Positions 60,757 to 64,000 of a stretch of 64,000 bases of DNA are shown one piece after another. How positions within the stretch are numbered: position 1 is the first letter of the stretch; every line of letters starts with the position of its first letter. This DNA is from CAILZL01 sp050248275. Lineage in GTDB: Bacteria > Pseudomonadota > Gammaproteobacteria > Steroidobacterales > Steroidobacteraceae. A model generated the notes under the pieces. That model was not told where the DNA came from. It saw nothing but the letters and a program-made list of their open reading frames with translations, and made no database searches. The position numbers and the translations under genes are program-made. The stretch covers positions 33,877 to 97,876 of the forward strand of contig JBFWSR010000015.1 in assembly GCA_050248275.1 (NCBI GenBank), in the 5' to 3' direction.

Positions 60757-61863
60757 TTACGCAACTGAGGGCAACGATGGCAGCCGCAGTGCCTGTGCCA
60801 CAGCCGGATGCATGATTCGTCCCGCCTGCACATTCAGCCCATTGGCCAGATACGCATCCTGACGCAGGGCGGCCGCCACGCCCAGTCCTGCCAATTGCTT
60901 GATATAGGGCAAAGTGGCATGGGTCAGCGCCAGCGTCGAAGTACGCGGTACGGCGCCGGGCATGTTGGCGACACAGTAATGCACGATGCCATCGACAAGA
61001 TAAGTGGGATCGGCATGGGTAGTAGCCTGGCTGGTTTCAAAGCAACCGCCCTGGTCGATGGCAATGTCGACCAGCACGGCGCCGGGCTGCATGGTTCTGA
61101 GCATGGCGCGAGTCAACAGCTTGGGCGCGGCGGCGCCGGGAATCAGCACTGCACCGATCACCACATCGGCCGTGCGTATCAAGGTTTCAATGGCCGTAGT
61201 TGTGGAATACACCGTTTTCACCGCCGCACCAAAGCGCGCCGATAATTCACGCAATCGTTTGATGGAACGATCCACCAGCGTGACATCGGCATGCAGGCCT
61301 ATCGCCATTTCAGCTGCATTGGCGCCAGCCACACCACCGCCGAGAATGACGACCTTGCCGGGCTCGACACCGGCCACACCGCCCAGCAGCACACCGCGTC
61401 CGCCGTTGACTCTTTGCAAGGCATTAGCCGCCACCTGCACGGACATGCGCCCGGCCACTTCGCTCATGGGCGTGAGCAGGGGCAACGAACCATCTGCTGC
61501 TGTCACTGTTTCATAAGCAATCGCCGTGACACCCGCCTGCATCAGGGCATGCGCCTGTTCGGAATCCGCTGCCAGATGCAGATAGGTGAACAGCGTCTGC
61601 CCGGCACGCAGCAGCGGATATTCAGCAGGTAAAGGCTCCTTGACCTTGACGATGAGTTCAGCGACTGCAAACACCGCACGCGCATCCGGCACGATCACTG
61701 CGCCCGCAGACTGATAGTCGGCATCGGCAAAACCGATAGCGGCTCCCGCGCCCGTCTCCACCAGGACTTCATGACCCAACGCCCGCAACTCGGCCACGCC
61801 GGCTGGCGTCATGCCCACCCGATACTCGTGAACCTTGATTTCTTTGGGAACGCCGATATGCAT
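60757..61863 (-). CDS. ald: Alanine dehydrogenase
   Basis: This NAD-dependent enzyme interconverts L-alanine and pyruvate plus ammonia. The 368-residue protein starts MHIGVPKEIKVHEYRVGMTP and has the substrate lysine and histidine regions (LIVKVKEPLPAEY; LFTYLHLAAD), MSEVAGRMSVQVAA, the NAD motif VVILGGGVAGANAAEMA, and DIAIDQGGCFETSQATTH, all typical. It diverges from an Lrp-type gene, the usual arrangement for alanine-responsive control. Confidence 0.96.
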   Translation of the reverse strand: MHIGVPKEIKVHEYRVGMTPAGVAELRALGHEVLVETGAGAAIGFADADYQSAGAVIVPDARAVFAVAELIVKVKEPLPAEYPLLRAGQTLFTYLHLAADSEQAHALMQAGVTAIAYETVTAADGSLPLLTPMSEVAGRMSVQVAANALQRVNGGRGVLLGGVAGVEPGKVVILGGGVAGANAAEMAIGLHADVTLVDRSIKRLRELSARFGAAVKTVYSTTTAIETLIRTADVVIGAVLIPGAAAPKLLTRAMLRTMQPGAVLVDIAIDQGGCFETSQATTHADPTYLVDGIVHYCVANMPGAVPRTSTLALTHATLPYIKQLAGLGVAAALRQDAYLANGLNVQAGRIMHPAVAQALRLPSLPSVA

Positions 61864-62010
61864 GATGCACTCCCCTGCTGCTCATCACTCGTGACTCATG
61901 GCTTTACTTTAGGCGCGATGCCGGAGGCAGTCTTGCAAAAAGCGGCTGGCAGTCGCGTAGTTCTGGCAAAATTCACCACGCCTCGCCCGCCACACGACGG
62001 ATTCTTGCGC

Positions 62011-62487
62011 ATGCGCGACTCGCACTCAAAACTGGACCGCTTTGATCGCGCCATCCTGCTGGCCCTGCAACAGGAAGGCCGCATCGCCAACAGCACGCTG
62101 GCCGAACGCGTGAGCCTGTCGGAATCGGCCTGCCTGCGCCGCGTCAGGGCCCTGGAAGAATCCGGTCTGATCGAAGGCTATACCGCACTGATCAATCAGG
62201 AGCTGGCCGGTTGTCCGGTGAATGTGTTCGTCAACATCACGCTCGACCGCCAGGAACAGACCGACCTGCACAGCTTTGAACAGGCAGTGCGCAAGATTCC
62301 GGAAGTAATGGAGTGCTATCTGATGACCGGCGATTTTGATTATCTGCTGCGCGTGGTCGTCGCCGATACCGCCGATTTCGAACGCGTGCACAGCCAGCAT
62401 CTGACACGGCTGCCACATGTGGCGCGCGTGCATTCCAGCTTCGCGCTGCGACCCGTGCAGAAATCGCGTGAATTGCCCATCAAGTAG
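62011..62487 (+). CDS. Lrp/AsnC-family transcriptional regulator
   Basis: The 158-residue protein has an N-terminal helix-turn-helix (FDRAILLALQQEGRIANSTLAERVSLSESACLRRVRALE, given as two neighbouring helices from residue 9 to 47) and a C-terminal RAM ligand-binding domain (MECYLMTGDFDYLLRVVV; HVARVHSSFALRPV). The ATG at 62011 gives the normal length; an open frame extends back into the ald region. Its position, 147 bp divergent from ald, suggests activation of ald by alanine or leucine. Confidence 0.93.
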   Translation: MRDSHSKLDRFDRAILLALQQEGRIANSTLAERVSLSESACLRRVRALEESGLIEGYTALINQELAGCPVNVFVNITLDRQEQTDLHSFEQAVRKIPEVMECYLMTGDFDYLLRVVVADTADFERVHSQHLTRLPHVARVHSSFALRPVQKSRELPIK

Positions 62488-62501
62488 TCCTGCTTTCGTC
62501 C

Positions 62502-63350
62502 ATGAGTGACAGCGCATCGCAAATCGGTTTGTCCCAGCTCAAAGAACTGTGGATTCATACCGGCACAGCCTGCAATCTGGAGTGCCCCTTCTGTCTGGAA
62601 GGTTCACGCCCGGGCGATACACGCCTGGAACGCATCAAACTCACCGAGATCAAACCCTATCTGGATGAAGCAGCACGACTGGACGTCGAGCGCTTCGGCT
62701 TCACCGGCGGCGAACCGCTGATCGTCAAGGACATCGTCAAGATTCTGGAATACGCCCTGAGCCTGAGACCCTGCCTGGTACTAAGCAATGGCACCGCACC
62801 TTTATTAAAGCGTTTGCATCAATTGCAGCTGCTGAAACAGCAGGCACATCCCCTGTCGTTTCGCATCAGTATCGATTATCCCGATGAGCAACGTCACGAT
62901 ACCGCACGCGGCTGGGGAAATTTCGCGCGCGCCCTCGAAGGCCTGCAGCTCTTATATGAACAGGGTTTTGCCATTTCGATCGCACGGCAGATGGACGCCG
63001 ATGAAGATGCCGATGCCGTGCAGGAAGCCTATCGTCTGCTGTTACGCAAAACGCGCCTGCCGGAAGAGACGCGCATCGTGGCACTGCCGGAACTCGGCAA
63101 GCTGGGCACTCCCAGCCAGCGTAACGATGCTGGTGGCTTTGCAAAACATCCTGTAAAATTGATGTGTTCATACAGTCGTATGCTGCTGAAACGCGAAAGT
63201 AAGTTACGTGTATATGCCTGCGCCTTCACCGACGACGACGCGCGTTTTGATCTGGGCTCATCACTGACCGAAGCAATACAGAATCGCGTTTGTCTACAAC
63301 ACCAGCGCTGTCAGCAGTGCCTGTTACACGCTGCGAGCTACAGTGAATAA
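62502..63350 (+). CDS. Radical SAM protein with C-terminal cysteine cluster
   Basis: The 282-residue product has the radical SAM motif CNLECPFC (C24, C28, C31), the SAM-binding GFTGGEPL (residues 66-73) and LVLSNGT. Its C-terminal part has five further cysteines (222, 240, 264, 270, 273), the spacing of a shortened SPASM or Twitch auxiliary iron-sulfur cluster domain. That suggests peptide modification or another two-electron oxidation. No precursor peptide, RRE domain or transporter gene is visible nearby, so the substrate is unknown. It starts 14 bp after the Lrp-type gene, without a good ribosome site. Confidence 0.85.
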   Translation: MSDSASQIGLSQLKELWIHTGTACNLECPFCLEGSRPGDTRLERIKLTEIKPYLDEAARLDVERFGFTGGEPLIVKDIVKILEYALSLRPCLVLSNGTAPLLKRLHQLQLLKQQAHPLSFRISIDYPDEQRHDTARGWGNFARALEGLQLLYEQGFAISIARQMDADEDADAVQEAYRLLLRKTRLPEETRIVALPELGKLGTPSQRNDAGGFAKHPVKLMCSYSRMLLKRESKLRVYACAFTDDDARFDLGSSLTEAIQNRVCLQHQRCQQCLLHAASYSE

Positions 63351-63394
63351 ATCCATTGAAGTTGGCAATCATTGCCGGCTTGTTGTCCAATAAA

Positions 63395-64000
63395 TCAAAC
63401 GCCAAATGCCGCCTTATTTGCAGCAAAATAATCACGCAATTTGATTGGCGTGCGACCAGCAAGCTTTTCAACAACATTAGTTTGGATATCCACATTGCCA
63501 GCGCGTGTATTGGCATCATTGGCAATGAAGAAAGCCACATAGGCAGCAGGGATACCCGCCTTTTCAAGGCTCTCGGCCAACTGGGTTTCAGACACCTCGA
63601 CGACTTCAAGCGGTTTGCCCAGGGCTTCTGCAGCAATCGCAGCAATTTCCCTGGTGGTATGGGCCGTAGTGCCGGTCACATCGTAGGTTGCGCTTTCCAC
63701 CGGGTTTTGCAGAACCGCCGCCGCCACGCGCGCGCAATCTTCACGCGCCACATGCGCAATTCTGCCTTCCCCCGCAGTGGTGAGCCATTTCCCGGTCTTC
63801 AACGGACCCGTTATGAAGAGCGGCAATGAATCCATATACCAGGCATCACGCAGAATCGCGTATTTCATGCCGCTTTGCTTGATGGCCTGTTCAGTTCCAA
63901 AATGATCCGGTGCGAACGGGATGAGCGAGCCCGTATCAGGACGCGGCATCGAGGTATAAGCAACAAAACTCACCCCCGCCTCCTTGGCCGCTTTTACTGC
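63395..64000 (-). CDS. NmrA-family NAD(P)-binding reductase, partial (5' end outside window)
   Basis: The stop is at 63395 and the frame stays open to the right edge, so the N-terminal Rossmann motif is missing. The visible 201 residues match QorB/YtfG-like atypical short-chain dehydrogenases: VSFVAYTSMPRPDTG, APDHFGTEQAIKQSGM, ILRDAWYMDSLP, TAGEGRIAHVAREDCARVAA and YDVTGTTAHTTREIAA. These are NAD(P)H:quinone reductases or redox-sensing relatives. It converges on the radical SAM gene, 44 bp away. Confidence 0.85.
   Translation of the reverse strand, partial: AVKAAKEAGVSFVAYTSMPRPDTGSLIPFAPDHFGTEQAIKQSGMKYAILRDAWYMDSLPLFITGPLKTGKWLTTAGEGRIAHVAREDCARVAAAVLQNPVESATYDVTGTTAHTTREIAAIAAEALGKPLEVVEVSETQLAESLEKAGIPAAYVAFFIANDANTRAGNVDIQTNVVEKLAGRTPIKLRDYFAANKAAFGV

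Noticed and set aside
1..64000. CRISPR array, prophage or integrated element at any of the six tRNA genes
   Set aside because: No regularly spaced repeats, no integrase, and no duplicated tRNA 3' end was seen.

Overview
The window looks like a chromosomal segment of a moderately GC-rich (roughly 55-60% by eye) aerobic proteobacterium, most likely a gammaproteobacterium. The reasons are a complete System I cytochrome c maturation cluster (ccmA-I), orn, a DUF1249/YqiB-like gene, rluE, hrpA, a PhoP/PhoQ-like pair, and the order uvrC-pgsA-tRNA-Gly-tRNA-Cys, which also occurs in E. coli. HMG-CoA lyase, an acyl-CoA dehydrogenase, ETF and an IorAB-type molybdo-hydroxylase suggest an oxidative heterotroph. 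I cannot name the genus. No phage, integrase, insertion sequence or CRISPR array was seen.

Layout. 1-2461: 5' part of sucA and two tRNAs. 2527-5380: a degenerate membrane-anchored histidine phosphatase, a coiled-coil protein, a DUF1249 protein and orn. 5539-7706: M48 protease and rsgA. 7794-11292: rhlE, an O-acetylhomoserine sulfhydrylase and a universal stress protein. 11434-19124: a MaoC-type hydratase coupled to ccmI, then the ccm operon. 19363-23555: tRNA-Leu, marR, tRNA-Cys, tRNA-Gly, pgsA, uvrC and a type-5 uracil-DNA glycosylase. 23623-28182: a tandem SnoaL-like secreted protein, a DoxX-like protein, rluE, a carboxymuconolactone-decarboxylase-like protein and a class II DAHP synthase. 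28246-35357: hrpA, PhoQ-like kinase, PhoP-like regulator, PepSY protein and glycine-zipper protein. 35591-43768: etfBA, peroxiredoxin, HMG-CoA lyase, ilvD, FMN reductase, pirin and an M17 aminopeptidase. 44240-55869: the branched-chain amino acid region ilvC-leuA-ilvE and leuCDB, split by a 4.7-kb accessory block. 55931-64000: a candidate orphan small RNA, tRNA-Arg, an acyl-CoA dehydrogenase, iorBA, ald with a divergent Lrp-type regulator, a radical SAM protein and a partial NmrA-family reductase.

The most unusual part is the block between ilvE and leuC (about 47.9-52.7 kb). It carries an MgtA-type P-type ATPase gene and, divergently, a tight three-gene operon in which every product has a signal peptide. 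The first and third proteins share a gapless 43-residue module (two copies and one copy) that I cannot assign to a named family; the middle one is a predicted outer-membrane beta-barrel. The block is bracketed by two terminator hairpins that match at 22 of 27 positions, all differences being transitions.

Other points worth checking are a candidate orphan small RNA after leuB whose terminator loop is complementary to an upstream hexamer, a possible attenuator before ilvC, REP-like palindromes at the 3' ends of convergent gene pairs, and a histidine phosphatase that lacks its second catalytic histidine. Most of the rest is ordinary core metabolism, and the gene calls there rest on clear family motifs.
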